DNA from: Clostridium sp. N3C
GTDB lineage: Bacteria > Bacillota > Clostridia > Clostridiales > Clostridiaceae
Reading direction: 5' to 3'
DNA: 39,696 nt
Assembly: GCF_900095445.1 (NCBI RefSeq)
Contig: NZ_FMJL01000009.1
Span: 1-39,696, forward strand
A model generated the notes under the pieces. That model made no database searches. It saw only the letters and a program-made list of their open reading frames with translations, and was not told where the DNA came from. Position numbers and translations under genes: made by a program. The first letter of the stretch is position 1. Each line of letters opens with the position of its first letter. This document shows, piece by piece, positions 22,917 through 31,795 of this stretch.

Positions 22917-25400
22917 ATGATAAGTAGTTATAAAAAGCTTACAGGCAGGTATTTAAAAGCAAATAAAAAAAGAACCATATTAACATTAATAGGAATAATT
23001 CTATCTGTAGCCCTTATTTCTTCCATAGGACTTTTTATAAAAGGAGTACAGGCAGCTGAGGTAGAAAGGGCAATTAAAACTTATGGTGCCTTTCATTTGG
23101 CCTATGAAAATGTTGATGAGGAATTGCTTTCAAAAGTAATAAATAATCCTAAGGTAGCTAGGTATGGATTATATAGTCAAGGGGAATTGATAGAGATAGA
23201 AAAAGATTATAATGCACAAGAAATAAGTGCTACAGGCAAAGCTTTAGAGCTTCTACCTTATAGGATTAAAGAGGGTAAAATGCCTGATAATGAGGGAGAG
23301 GTAGCCTTAGAAAAATGGGCTTTGGACTATCTTTATAAGGGAAAAAAGATAGGTGATAAACTCCAGTTTAATGATAAAGAATATAAGTTGACAGGTATTT
23401 TAGAAAACAGCTTAAGCAACCAATATGATAATTTAATTGTTTACTTAACAAAGAATGAGAGTATAAGCAAAGATAATTCCGTATTATTGGTTGAGATTAG
23501 TTCTAAGACAAATATGAAAAAGGCTCTGTCAGATTTAAAGGCTTTAAGTAAGGCAGAAAATATTTCAGAGAATAGTTCCTTGTTGTCAAGGTTGGGAGTT
23601 TATGATGATGGTTCAGCTATAGAGGGTGTTTTAAAAATATTAATTATTATAATTTCAATTGTGGTAGTGGCAACTGTAGCGGTAATTTATAATTCCTTTC
23701 AAATTAGTGTGGTAGAAAGAATTAAGGAATTCGGATTACTAAGAGCTGTGGGCACTACTCCAAGGCAAATCAGAAGTATAGTTTTAAGGGAGGCCACTAT
23801 ACTGGCTTGTATAGGTATTCCTATAGGGTTAATGTTTGGTATTGTTGCAATATGGGGCATTACTGTTGCTTTTAAATTAATTGGTGGAGAGGATTTGATA
23901 TTAACTAAATTTGTAGTAGATCCTTTGGTTATGGTTATTAGTGCCATGGTGGGTTTAATATCTATATACCTTTCTGCCTTGTTACCTTCCATTTTTGCAG
24001 GAAGAATATCTCCTTTGGCAGCTATAAGCAGTAGAACTGCTATTACTAAGGAGAAAATTCGCAGAAGGAAACATAGACTTGCACAAAAGATATTTGGTTA
24101 TGAGGGAGCTCTGGCTGCTAAAAATATTAAGAGAAATAAAAAGCGATATAGAATTACTGTGTTTTCAATAGTGATAAGCGTTGTTCTATTTGTTACCTTT
24201 AAATCATTTATGGATATGGCCTTTAATGTGACAGGTACAGCAAATGCCTCTAGAGATATTCATTTTAGTATATATAGAGATTATGATAAACAGGACATAG
24301 AAATTGATGAGGATTTAATTAATAGTATAAAAAAATTAAGTTATGTTGATAAGGTCTATAAAAAATATATGCTTTACAATTTTGATGTAGCAATTAGCAA
24401 AGAAAGTAAAATTAAAGAGCTTGAAGATGTTGATTATCTATATAAAAGCCTTACTGTAAATGGAGAGGAAAAGACTCTACTAATGGCGGATATGGATATA
24501 TATGACAGTACCGCCTTGGAGGAGGCTAAAAAGTATGTTGAAGCTGGTAGTATAGATATGGAAAAGCTAGACTCTGGTGAGGGAGTTATAGTAATTAAGA
24601 AAAACAATGTTTACAATAATAAGACTAAAAAGGTATATGTTGGACCTGTAGCAAACCTTAAGGTTGGAGACGAGATAGAAGTTCAAGCAATTTACGATGA
24701 AAATATAGGGAAAGAGTTTGGAGAAGGTAAAGTAAAGAAGGTAAAGGTGTTGGCTATACTTTCTGATGATCCTTTAGACTTTTATGGCTTTTCAGGACTA
24801 AAGCTTATTGGAACGGAGAATGGAGCAAAAAATATACTTGAGGAAGATAAAATAAATTCTAGAGCACTGGATATAAAGCTTAAAGATGTTAAAGACGAAG
24901 AAACGGCAAAGGAGAAGTTTGAAGATTTAATAAGTTCAAATCCAGACTTAAAGCTTATAAATGAGATAGATCAAAACAGAAATGAAAAGTCTTCTATGTT
25001 AATGATTGAAATATTAATATACGGCTTTGTTATAGTTATAGCTCTAATAAGTTGTGTTAATATAATCAATACTTTAACAACAAATATTTTGTTAAGAAAA
25101 CGTGAATTTGCCTCATTAAAGTCTATTGGACTATCTCAAAAGGGTTTAAGGAAAATGATAGTGTTAGAAGGACTTCTGTATGGTATTGTAGGCTCTATTT
25201 ATGGCTCAATTGCAGGAACTGGTCTATCCTATCTTATGTATAATGCCTTTGATGGCATACGAGAATTTAAATGGCCAGTACCATGGAATGCTATATTAAT
25301 TGCTACGGTAGCTGCCTTGGTGATCGGATACATTGCAGTACTATCCCCACTTTCAAGAATTAAAAAGGAAAACCTAATTGAGGCTATAAGAGAGGAATAA
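22917..25400 (+). CDS. FtsX-family ABC permease, two FtsX modules (copy 2)
   Basis: An 827-residue paralogue of the permease at 19545, with the same eight-helix, two-module layout and the VVERIKEFGLLRAVGTTPRQI coupling motif. The N-terminal 45 residues and all membrane segments are nearly the same. The second outside domain (about residues 435-690) differs by many substitutions and small indels, and the first differs moderately. That is what one expects if the two copies now meet different ligands. The C-terminal LSPLSRIKKENLIEAIREE is identical in both. Confidence 0.88.
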   Translation: MISSYKKLTGRYLKANKKRTILTLIGIILSVALISSIGLFIKGVQAAEVERAIKTYGAFHLAYENVDEELLSKVINNPKVARYGLYSQGELIEIEKDYNAQEISATGKALELLPYRIKEGKMPDNEGEVALEKWALDYLYKGKKIGDKLQFNDKEYKLTGILENSLSNQYDNLIVYLTKNESISKDNSVLLVEISSKTNMKKALSDLKALSKAENISENSSLLSRLGVYDDGSAIEGVLKILIIIISIVVVATVAVIYNSFQISVVERIKEFGLLRAVGTTPRQIRSIVLREATILACIGIPIGLMFGIVAIWGITVAFKLIGGEDLILTKFVVDPLVMVISAMVGLISIYLSALLPSIFAGRISPLAAISSRTAITKEKIRRRKHRLAQKIFGYEGALAAKNIKRNKKRYRITVFSIVISVVLFVTFKSFMDMAFNVTGTANASRDIHFSIYRDYDKQDIEIDEDLINSIKKLSYVDKVYKKYMLYNFDVAISKESKIKELEDVDYLYKSLTVNGEEKTLLMADMDIYDSTALEEAKKYVEAGSIDMEKLDSGEGVIVIKKNNVYNNKTKKVYVGPVANLKVGDEIEVQAIYDENIGKEFGEGKVKKVKVLAILSDDPLDFYGFSGLKLIGTENGAKNILEEDKINSRALDIKLKDVKDEETAKEKFEDLISSNPDLKLINEIDQNRNEKSSMLMIEILIYGFVIVIALISCVNIINTLTTNILLRKREFASLKSIGLSQKGLRKMIVLEGLLYGIVGSIYGSIAGTGLSYLMYNAFDGIREFKWPVPWNAILIATVAALVIGYIAVLSPLSRIKKENLIEAIREE

Positions 25401-25407
25401 CTTTAAA

Positions 25408-25451
25408 TTAATGGGTTTCATAGGTATAATTATACTTGTGAAACCCATTAA
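25408..25451 (+). promoter_or_regulatory. Hairpin before response regulator gene
   Basis: Perfect 13-bp stem TTAATGGGTTTCA / TGAAACCCATTAA. The loop holds a palindrome GTATAATTATAC. No T-run follows. AACTATATGG comes next, partly like the AACTGNTATGG block of the two ABC promoters. It could be a weak terminator, an mRNA-processing hairpin or part of a third promoter. Confidence 0.45.
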
Positions 25452-25475
25452 ACTATATGGCAAGGAGTGAAATCC

Positions 25476-26171
25476 ATGAGTAAGATCTTACTGGTAGAAG
25501 ATGATGAAGCCTTAGCTTTAGGTATAGAATTTTCCTTAAAAGACGAAGGGTATGAACTTTTCAGGGCTGGTACTTTAGAAGAGGGAAAAAGATGTTTTGA
25601 GGAGCAAGTACTAGATTTAATTTTATTAGATATTAATTTGCCAGATGGTAGTGGCTATGATCTATGCAAATATATAAGAGAGAAAAGTCAGGTGCCAATA
25701 ATTTTTCTTACAGCCTTAGATGAAGAGGTTAATATAGTGCTGGGACTTGAAATTGGGGGAGATGACTATATAACAAAGCCCTTTAGAGTTAGAGAGTTGC
25801 TTGCTAGAGTTAAGGCTATATTAAGAAGAAATGCAAAGATAGCTTCATCCGGGACTAAACTGGTTAGTGGCGATATTGTAGTGGACACCTCCTGTGCTTT
25901 AGTAAAGAAAAATGATAAAGAGATAACAGTAACAGCGCAAGAATATAAGCTTTTGTTAATATTTATGAGAAAGCCTTGTATTACTATAAAGAGAAATGAC
26001 TTGCTATCAGAGTTGATAGAGGGTGGAGAGGTATTTTTTGACGAGAATACCTTATCCGTTTACATAAAGCGATTAAGAGAAAAGATAGAAGATAATCCTA
26101 AAGAACCGGAATATATAATTACTCAAAGGGGATTAGGCTACAAGTGGAATAAGGAAGTAGTTATACAATAG
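25476..26171 (+). CDS. OmpR-family response regulator
   Basis: A 231-residue two-domain regulator. The receiver domain (residues 1-115) has the acidic pair in VEDDE, phospho-acceptor D52 in LLLDINLPDG, T near 80 in FLTALDEE and K near 103 in DYITKPF. The C-terminal winged helix (about 135-230) ends with the usual ITQRGLGYKW. ATG at 25476 follows AAGGAGTG; an in-frame GTG sits inside that RBS. It is paired with the kinase 23 nt downstream and follows the duplicated ABC pairs, so it probably activates them. Confidence 0.93.
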   Translation: MSKILLVEDDEALALGIEFSLKDEGYELFRAGTLEEGKRCFEEQVLDLILLDINLPDGSGYDLCKYIREKSQVPIIFLTALDEEVNIVLGLEIGGDDYITKPFRVRELLARVKAILRRNAKIASSGTKLVSGDIVVDTSCALVKKNDKEITVTAQEYKLLLIFMRKPCITIKRNDLLSELIEGGEVFFDENTLSVYIKRLREKIEDNPKEPEYIITQRGLGYKWNKEVVIQ

Positions 26172-26194
26172 TTTTAGAGAAGGGAAAATTTGAT

Positions 26195-27436
26195 ATGAAA
26201 AGATACTTTACTAATCCTGAGCTCAAGGTAAGCTCAGTTATTCTTTTATCTATAATCACCTTATTCTTTGTTATAAACACCATTGTTTTAAAGATGTATA
26301 ACGATAATCTAAAGGATAGTTATGTAGAGAGTATAGGTGCCATTACAGCAAGAGTGGTGGAAAAAAATCCTGAGCTAAAAGGTGAGATAATTCCTATGGT
26401 GACAAAAGGAATATCCCGGGAAGAGGCAGAGGTAGGTAAAAGCTTCTTGGCCCAGTATGGTGTTACAGAAGAACTAGAAAATCAGCTTTTTCCATATGTA
26501 AATAAAGCTTCTGCTAAAAATAATATTACAGGATTTTTTGTATTTGCATTGATGGCAATAATAATTTTGCTTTTTAATTATGTTCAATATGGATTCTTTT
26601 ATAATAAAATAAGAAGATTAACCATAGGAGCTAAAAAGGTTGTAGAAGCTGAATATGATATAAGTATTAATGAAAATAAGGAAGGGGATTTTTCAAAGCT
26701 GGCAGTTGCTTTTAATTCTATGAGAGCAACTATTAGAAATAATATAAGTCAGTTAGAAAAGGAAAAGCAGTTTTTAGCAGATTTATTATCGGACATATCC
26801 CATCAACTAAAAACTCCTTTATCCTCAATGATTATTTACAATGACATTATGTTAAGCAAGGATTTAACTAAGGAACAGAGGGAGAAATTTCTACTACATA
26901 ATGAAAATCAGCTTAACAGAATGAATTGGTTGATTCAAAGTATGTTGAAGTTAGCTAAGATTGATGCCAATGCTATAGAATTTGATAAGCTTCAGCAAAG
27001 TTTAAAAGAAACTATTGAGGAAGCTATAGATACTCTTACTGGCAAAGCTAAAGAGCAAGGAGTTAATATTCTTTTTCAAGTAGATAATGATATGCTTTTA
27101 GACCATGATAGATTATGGATGGAAGAGGCACTTATAAATATTATTAAAAACTCCATTGAACATACTCCAGCAGAAGGGCAAATTAAAATAGACTTACTTG
27201 AAAATCCTATATATAAAAGAATTATAATAGAGGATACCGGTGAAGGTATAAGTGAAGAAGATTTACCTAATATTTTTAAAAGATTTTACAAGGCTAAAAG
27301 TTCAAAGAAAACAGATTCTGTAGGTATAGGTTTGGCTTTGGCTAAATCAATAATAGAAGCCCATCAAGGAATAATAGAAGTTAAAAGTAAGCTTGGAGCA
27401 GGAACAAGATTTACTATTACATTTTTAAAGTATTGA
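26195..27436 (+). CDS. Sensor histidine kinase with two membrane helices
   Basis: A 413-residue kinase. TM1 at about 13-33, an outside loop of about 78 residues, and TM2 at about 112-132. A HAMP-like linker reaches to about 180, then HisKA has H203 in DISHQLKTPLSS. The HATPase domain has the N box IINIIKNSIEH, the G1 box DTGEGIS and the G2 region GIGLALAKSI. The outside loop is larger than in BceS-type intramembrane kinases, so it may sense directly as well as through the ABC permeases. AAGGGAAAATTTGAT precedes the ATG. Confidence 0.93.
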   Translation: MKRYFTNPELKVSSVILLSIITLFFVINTIVLKMYNDNLKDSYVESIGAITARVVEKNPELKGEIIPMVTKGISREEAEVGKSFLAQYGVTEELENQLFPYVNKASAKNNITGFFVFALMAIIILLFNYVQYGFFYNKIRRLTIGAKKVVEAEYDISINENKEGDFSKLAVAFNSMRATIRNNISQLEKEKQFLADLLSDISHQLKTPLSSMIIYNDIMLSKDLTKEQREKFLLHNENQLNRMNWLIQSMLKLAKIDANAIEFDKLQQSLKETIEEAIDTLTGKAKEQGVNILFQVDNDMLLDHDRLWMEEALINIIKNSIEHTPAEGQIKIDLLENPIYKRIIIEDTGEGISEEDLPNIFKRFYKAKSSKKTDSVGIGLALAKSIIEAHQGIIEVKSKLGAGTRFTITFLKY

Positions 27437-27520
27437 TAGGGACATCTACAGTAATTTTTGTAACCAATTAAAGACAAGTTTAATATAATAACCACAGGAA
27501 ATATCTGAGGAGCTGAAGAT

Positions 27521-27919
27521 ATGTTTTGCATAAACTGTGGTTATAACCTAGGCCAAGGAGGAGCATATTGTCCTAAATGTGGTGTAGAGCTACAATATGA
27601 GCCTAATGAAGGGATAGTTTACTCTTATAAATCCCAGGCTCTGTATAAACCGCGTCGTTTAGAAAGACCTCTTAGCAATAATGAGGGGGAAATGACTATA
27701 GAAAGTCCAAAGCCTAGCCTTGTTTTTAATTTAATTAGTCTTTTTTTATTTCTTAGTGCCGCTGTAGGTATGAGTCTTTTAACTATGGGTCTAATAATGG
27801 CCTTGGAAGATAAAAAAGATATGGAGTCTGTAGGTAAGTTTATTGATAAGGAAAAAACTAAGGAAATTATAGATTTGAATTTAGATAGTGACGGTACTTA
27901 TGTTGAAGAAGAGGATTAA
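27521..27919 (+). CDS. Zinc-ribbon membrane protein
   Basis: A 132-residue protein with an N-terminal zinc ribbon, CINCGYNLGQGGAYCPKCG (residues 3-21), a polar linker, one membrane helix at about 66-91 (LVFNLISLFLFLSAAVGMSL), and an acidic C-terminal tail. No function is known. The gap from the kinase is 84 nt with no terminator, so it could belong to the same transcript. TGAGGAGCTGAAG serves as RBS. Confidence 0.75.
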   Translation: MFCINCGYNLGQGGAYCPKCGVELQYEPNEGIVYSYKSQALYKPRRLERPLSNNEGEMTIESPKPSLVFNLISLFLFLSAAVGMSLLTMGLIMALEDKKDMESVGKFIDKEKTKEIIDLNLDSDGTYVEEED

Positions 27920-27932
27920 AAGGATAAAACAG

Positions 27933-27975
27933 AAATCCACAATAATGTTAGTATAATGAGCATTATTGTGGATTT
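27933..27975. terminator. Bidirectional terminator before guaC
   Basis: Perfect 15-bp stem AAATCCACAATAATG / CATTATTGTGGATTT with a 13-nt loop between convergent genes. Confidence 0.78.
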
Positions 27976-28006
27976 ATATTTTTGCTATGTGGATAATTTT
28001 TTAGCT

Positions 28007-28990
28007 TTAATATACCTTATCTCCGTTAAAGATTGAATTCTTAACTATAACATAATCTACCGTACGGATAGCATCTAAGTTAGTGCCTCCGGCATAGGAA
28101 ATAGAAGATTGAAGATCCTGCTCCATTTCTATTAGGGTATCCTTTAAAGATCCCTTGTATTCAACAAACATTTTCTTACCTTCTACATTTCTTCTTTCAC
28201 CCTTTTGAAACTCTGAAGCGGAACCGAAGTATTCCTTATAAAGCTTACCATCTATCTCAATAGTTTCTCCAGGAGATTCTTCGTGGGCAGCGAACAAGGA
28301 ACCTATCATAACCATAGTGGCGCCAAATCTAATGGATTTAGCAATATCACCATGGGTACGGATACCGCCGTCTGCTATAATTGGCTTGCTTGCAGCCTTT
28401 GCGCACCAACGAATAGCCGCTAATTGCCAACCGCCTGTGCCAAAGCCTGTTTTAATCTTAGTAATACATACCTTACCTGGACCAATACCTACCTTTGTAG
28501 CGTCTGCTCCGGCGTGTTCTAACTCTCTTACTGCTTCAGGAGTTCCTACGTTTCCTGCAATTACAAAGCTTCCTGGTAGGTGTGTTTTTATATGTTTAAT
28601 CATGTTTATAACAGAATTAGAATGGCCGTGAGCAATATCTATGGTTATATATTCTGGTGTGAGTTTTTCTTTAGCTAATTCTTCTATAAATCTATATTCA
28701 GGCTCTTTAACCCCTACACTAATTGAGGCGTATAGACCTCTAGCTTGCATATCCTTAACAAAATCTAATCTTTTTTCTGGCTTAAAACGGTGCATTATAT
28801 AAAAGTAACCATTTTCTGCTAGAAAAATAGCAATTTTCTCATCTATGATAGTTTGCATGTTGGCGGGAACCACTGGTAGCCTAAATGTTCGTCCTCCGAA
28901 CCTTACACTTGTATCACATTCAGATCTACTGTTTACTATACATTTGGCAGGGATTAATTGAATATCTTCATAATCAAATACGTTGTCCAT
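28007..28990 (-). CDS. guaC: GMP reductase
   Basis: A 327-residue TIM-barrel enzyme of the IMPDH/GMPR family that reduces GMP to IMP with NADPH and releases ammonia. It lacks the CBS domains of IMPDH. The catalytic cysteine is C175 in [33 protein letters not shown] at the N-terminus and [19 protein letters not shown] are typical of the Firmicute type. It has its own promoter and a PurR-box-like dyad between promoter and gene, so purine control is likely. GGAGTG precedes the ATG. Confidence 0.94.
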   Translation of the reverse strand: MDNVFDYEDIQLIPAKCIVNSRSECDTSVRFGGRTFRLPVVPANMQTIIDEKIAIFLAENGYFYIMHRFKPEKRLDFVKDMQARGLYASISVGVKEPEYRFIEELAKEKLTPEYITIDIAHGHSNSVINMIKHIKTHLPGSFVIAGNVGTPEAVRELEHAGADATKVGIGPGKVCITKIKTGFGTGGWQLAAIRWCAKAASKPIIADGGIRTHGDIAKSIRFGATMVMIGSLFAAHEESPGETIEIDGKLYKEYFGSASEFQKGERRNVEGKKMFVEYKGSLKDTLIEMEQDLQSSISYAGGTNLDAIRTVDYVIVKNSIFNGDKVY

Positions 28991-29005
28991 AATTTACACT
29001 CCTAT

Positions 29006-29041
29006 ACGAATATTAAATTATAAGTTAGATAAAATGTTCGT
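29006..29041 (-). promoter_or_regulatory. PurR-box-like dyad before guaC
   Basis: On the minus strand, ACGAACATT, 18 nt, then AATATTCGT. These are inverted arms with one mismatch and resemble the paired PurBoxes (core CGAACATT) of Bacillus PurR targets. The site lies just downstream of the predicted -10, where binding would repress. Confidence 0.52.
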
Positions 29042-29050
29042 AACGGTTAT

Positions 29051-29079
29051 ATTCTATTATATTTTTAATCCTGTGTCAA
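29051..29079 (-). promoter_or_regulatory. guaC promoter
   Basis: On the minus strand TTGACA, 17-nt spacer, TAGAAT. The leader to the ATG is about 55 nt. Confidence 0.75.
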
Positions 29080-29206
29080 ATTTTATACCTATGATTTGAC
29101 TATATTTTAATGATTAACTATGCAACACTTTTATAAAACAAAGCAACATAGTAAAAATGTCCTCTGTCACAGGATCCAGTTTTGAGTGAATGATCAATGA
29201 AAAAAA

Positions 29207-29230
29207 TATAGAGCCCTATCGAGCTCTATA
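29207..29230 (-). terminator. Terminator of dapA
   Basis: TATAGAGC / GCTCTATA with an 8-nt loop. On the minus strand TTTTTTTC follows. Confidence 0.7.
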
Positions 29231-29243
29231 ATATATTTAATAA

Positions 29244-30107
29244 TCAAAATAATACTTTATCAAGAGAAGCTTTTAGATTATCGGATATGTCTGTAAGAGG
29301 CAATCTTACTTGGCTGGATTTTATTAATCCTAATTTGAATAAACAATACTTTATTGGTGCTGGATTTGGTTCATGGAATAATAATGGAATTATTGGATAA
29401 AGCTTTTTCCAGTTTTCTAAAGCTAATTTATGATTATTATTTTTTATATTTTTATATACTTCAATGAATACTTCTGTTTTTATATGGGCAGATGCTAATA
29501 TTCCACCATTACCTCCAAGAGTCAATGTAGTATAGAACAATGCATCTTCACCAGTTAAAATAGAAAAATCAGCTGGTGGATTTAAAAGTAATGAAGTAGT
29601 TTGTTTAATATCTCCACAGGAATCCTTTAATCCAACAATATTTTTTAATTCTGCTAATCTATATATGGTTTCATTTTGAATATTTACACCAGTTCGATAA
29701 GGTATATTATATATAATTATATTTAAATCCGTCGATTCTGATAAATTCTTATAGTGCTGATATATACCTTCTTGGGATGGTCTATTATAATATGGTGCTA
29801 CGGATAAAATACCATCAATCTTATATTTACTGTAGTAATTTAATTCTTTTAGTACTTTCTTTGTATCATTTCCACCTAATCCAATATAAATAGGAACTCG
29901 ATTATTACAATACTCTATAGTTTTTTCAACTATTTCTTTATATTCATCAGAGGATACCGTTGGACTTTCACCAGTAGTACCTAAGGGAATAATACCTGAA
30001 ACACCCTTGTTGATATAATAGTTAATCATTTTTTCATAAGACTCGTAATCAATTTTGTCATCCTTAAAAGGAGTTATTATTGGTAGAAAAATACCTTCAA
30101 TTTTCAT
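29244..30107 (-). CDS. dapA: 4-hydroxy-tetrahydrodipicolinate synthase
   Basis: A 287-residue class I aldolase condensing pyruvate with aspartate semialdehyde in lysine, diaminopimelate and dipicolinate synthesis. Catalytic residues fall at the same numbers as in E. coli DapA: T44 and T45 in GTTGES, Y107 in APYYN, Y133, R138 in the YNIPYRTG loop, and Schiff-base K161 in GLKDS. R138 supports true DapA over related sugar-acid aldolases. The usual Gly before R138 is Tyr here. The ATG at 30107 follows TTAGGAGGTATATA; the frame extends upstream without an RBS. No other lysine gene is nearby. Confidence 0.9.
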   Translation of the reverse strand: MKIEGIFLPIITPFKDDKIDYESYEKMINYYINKGVSGIIPLGTTGESPTVSSDEYKEIVEKTIEYCNNRVPIYIGLGGNDTKKVLKELNYYSKYKIDGILSVAPYYNRPSQEGIYQHYKNLSESTDLNIIIYNIPYRTGVNIQNETIYRLAELKNIVGLKDSCGDIKQTTSLLLNPPADFSILTGEDALFYTTLTLGGNGGILASAHIKTEVFIEVYKNIKNNNHKLALENWKKLYPIIPLLFHEPNPAPIKYCLFKLGLIKSSQVRLPLTDISDNLKASLDKVLF

Positions 30108-30315
30108 TATATACCTCCTAAGGTTTATTTTGTATATTATATCATAATTATATAAATAATGCAGCGGACAAAAAAATATGTAGTTATAATATTCTTTTGG
30201 ATTTATAGAAATTACCGAAATTATTTCACCGCAGCTCATATACTTTGATGCTGATAGTGTGATAAAATATATAAAAGATAAATAGAGACAAAAGATATAA
30301 AAGGAGGTTATTACC

Positions 30316-30885
30316 TTGTTACGTCATCTTATTAAAGCTAATAGATCCTACAGAAGATTTTATGAAGATGTAAAAGTAGAGAAAAGCACCTTAGAGGAGT
30401 TAATTGATCTAGCTAGATTGTCTCCTTCAGGAGCAAATCTGCAGCCGTTAAAGTACATAATTTCTTATACGGAAGAGAAAAATAACTTAATCTTTCCTCA
30501 TCTAAAATGGGCTGGATATTTGAAGGATTGGGATGGCCCAGCTCCAGGAGAAAGACCATCAGCCTATATAATTATGCTTTTAGATAAAAGCATTTCCCAA
30601 AATCCTATGTGGGATCATGGAATCGCCAGCCAAAGCATCCTTTTAGGTGCAGCAGAGAAAGGCTTAGGAGGATGTCAATTTGGTTCAGTGGATAAGGCCG
30701 CCCTTTCAAAGGAGTTAAATATACCAGAAAATTATGAGATTCTCATGGTAATAGCCCTTGGAAAACCAAAGGAAGAGGTTGTTCTTGAAGAAATTAAGGA
30801 TGTTAAGGACGTTAAGTATTGGAGAGACGAGAAGCAAGTACATCATGTACCAAAAAGAAAGATTGAGGATTTAATATTGCAGTAA
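30316..30885 (+). CDS. Nitroreductase-family oxidoreductase
   Basis: A 189-residue FMN-dependent nitroreductase-fold protein. The N-terminal NRSYRRFYEDV and LARLSPSGANLQPLKYI carry the usual FMN phosphate-binding Arg and Ser residues, and GIASQSILLGAAEKGLGGCQFGS is the central conserved helix. ALGKPKEE near the end completes the flavin site. The substrate is not predictable. The start is TTG after AAAGGAGGTTATTACC. It is monocistronic, ending in a strong shared terminator. Confidence 0.88.
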   Translation: MLRHLIKANRSYRRFYEDVKVEKSTLEELIDLARLSPSGANLQPLKYIISYTEEKNNLIFPHLKWAGYLKDWDGPAPGERPSAYIIMLLDKSISQNPMWDHGIASQSILLGAAEKGLGGCQFGSVDKAALSKELNIPENYEILMVIALGKPKEEVVLEEIKDVKDVKYWRDEKQVHHVPKRKIEDLILQ

Positions 30886-30894
30886 AGGATAAAT

Positions 30895-30940
30895 AAAATA
30901 ATCCAAGTTAATGCTTATTAGCATTAACTTGGATTATTTT
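30895..30940. terminator. Bidirectional terminator after nitroreductase
   Basis: A perfect stem of about 20 bp centred on AATCCAAGTTAATGC / GCATTAACTTGGATT with loop TTATTA. Its right arm runs over the last codons and stop of the minus-strand gene ending at 30924. Confidence 0.82.
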
Positions 30941-31340
30941 TACTATGCAAAAAATCACTGACGGATTTGCTTTTAAACATAAAGATGCTGGTAAATATAT
31001 AAAATACCATATAAATTAATATAAATAAAATTACAGGAATAGAAGGGCAACTAATAATATCTGTAAGGTAAATTAAAGACCGAAAGGTGCTAAAGGCAGC
31101 TACTGCAGCAAAGATATATGTAACCTGTGAAAAGCCATAGAAGAGAGTTATGGATAGAACTAATTGTATTACTAAGTTAATAAAACTGAAATTAATAAAA
31201 GAATATACTATAGCACATATTATATTCAATAGTGTTATCGTAATCACTATTATCTTTCCGCTTATATATCTTTTCTTTTGCTTTTCTTCAAATCCTTGAA
31301 GAAGAAACTCTTTTTCTTCGTCAGTTATCTTTATATTTTC
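30924..31340 (-). CDS. Small four-helix membrane protein, unknown
   Basis: A 138-residue protein. The first 30 residues are charged (MENIKITDEEKEFLLQGFEE). Four hydrophobic segments follow between about 33 and 128. No motif or family is recognised. The ATG at 31340 follows AAGGAGGAATCCC. Its last codons form one arm of the terminator shared with the nitroreductase gene. Confidence 0.65.
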   Translation of the reverse strand, partial: ENIKITDEEKEFLLQGFEEKQKKRYISGKIIVITITLLNIICAIVYSFINFSFINLVIQLVLSITLFYGFSQVTYIFAAVAAFSTFRSLIYLTDIISCPSIPVILFILIYMVFYIFTSIFMFKSKSVSDFLHSKNNPS

Positions 31341-31370
31341 CATGGGATTCCTCCTTATGGTGTAAAACAC

Positions 31371-31795
31371 CTAGATTTTTTTATTATTACTTAAAAACTA
31401 AATGTATTTATTATAATTATATACTAAGTTAACATTAAAAGTATATAATTTACAGGGAATATACGTATAAAAATCTAGCTATAAACTGTTTTTATAAGAA
31501 TAAACTTTAGAATTCCCAGTTAATTTTTCTTGTTTCTAGCAGGTATATTTTATATAATCAGTTTAGTATGTTTTTTAAGAATGTACTTTAAACTAAAAAT
31601 TCATTTGGAAAATACTTAAGCGTTTTACGCTAATTATAGTAATTGAAAGGAGGAGCAGTTGGACAAGTAAAACTCTCTTGAAAAATTAAGTGATTGTATA
31701 GATTACTTAATAATCCTAAATATTAAATATAATAAGTGAAGAATATAAGTAAACAAAGATTTGAAAAAGTAATATTTTTAAGAAAAGGTGATTAA
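31371..31795. other. Intergenic stretch before uppP
   Basis: About 425 nt without a supported gene. Two small items are visible. One is the imperfect repeat TTAAGCGTTTTACGCTAA at 31617-31634. The other is an AAAGGAGG (31647-31654) followed by TTG GAC AAG TAA, too short to call a gene. No promoter with both hexamers was found. Confidence 0.45.

Noticed and set aside
31640..31668. Three-codon leader peptide (RBS then TTG GAC AAG TAA) before uppP
   Set aside because: An AAAGGAGG site is present, but a three-codon frame with TTG start is easily chance; no attenuator follows it.
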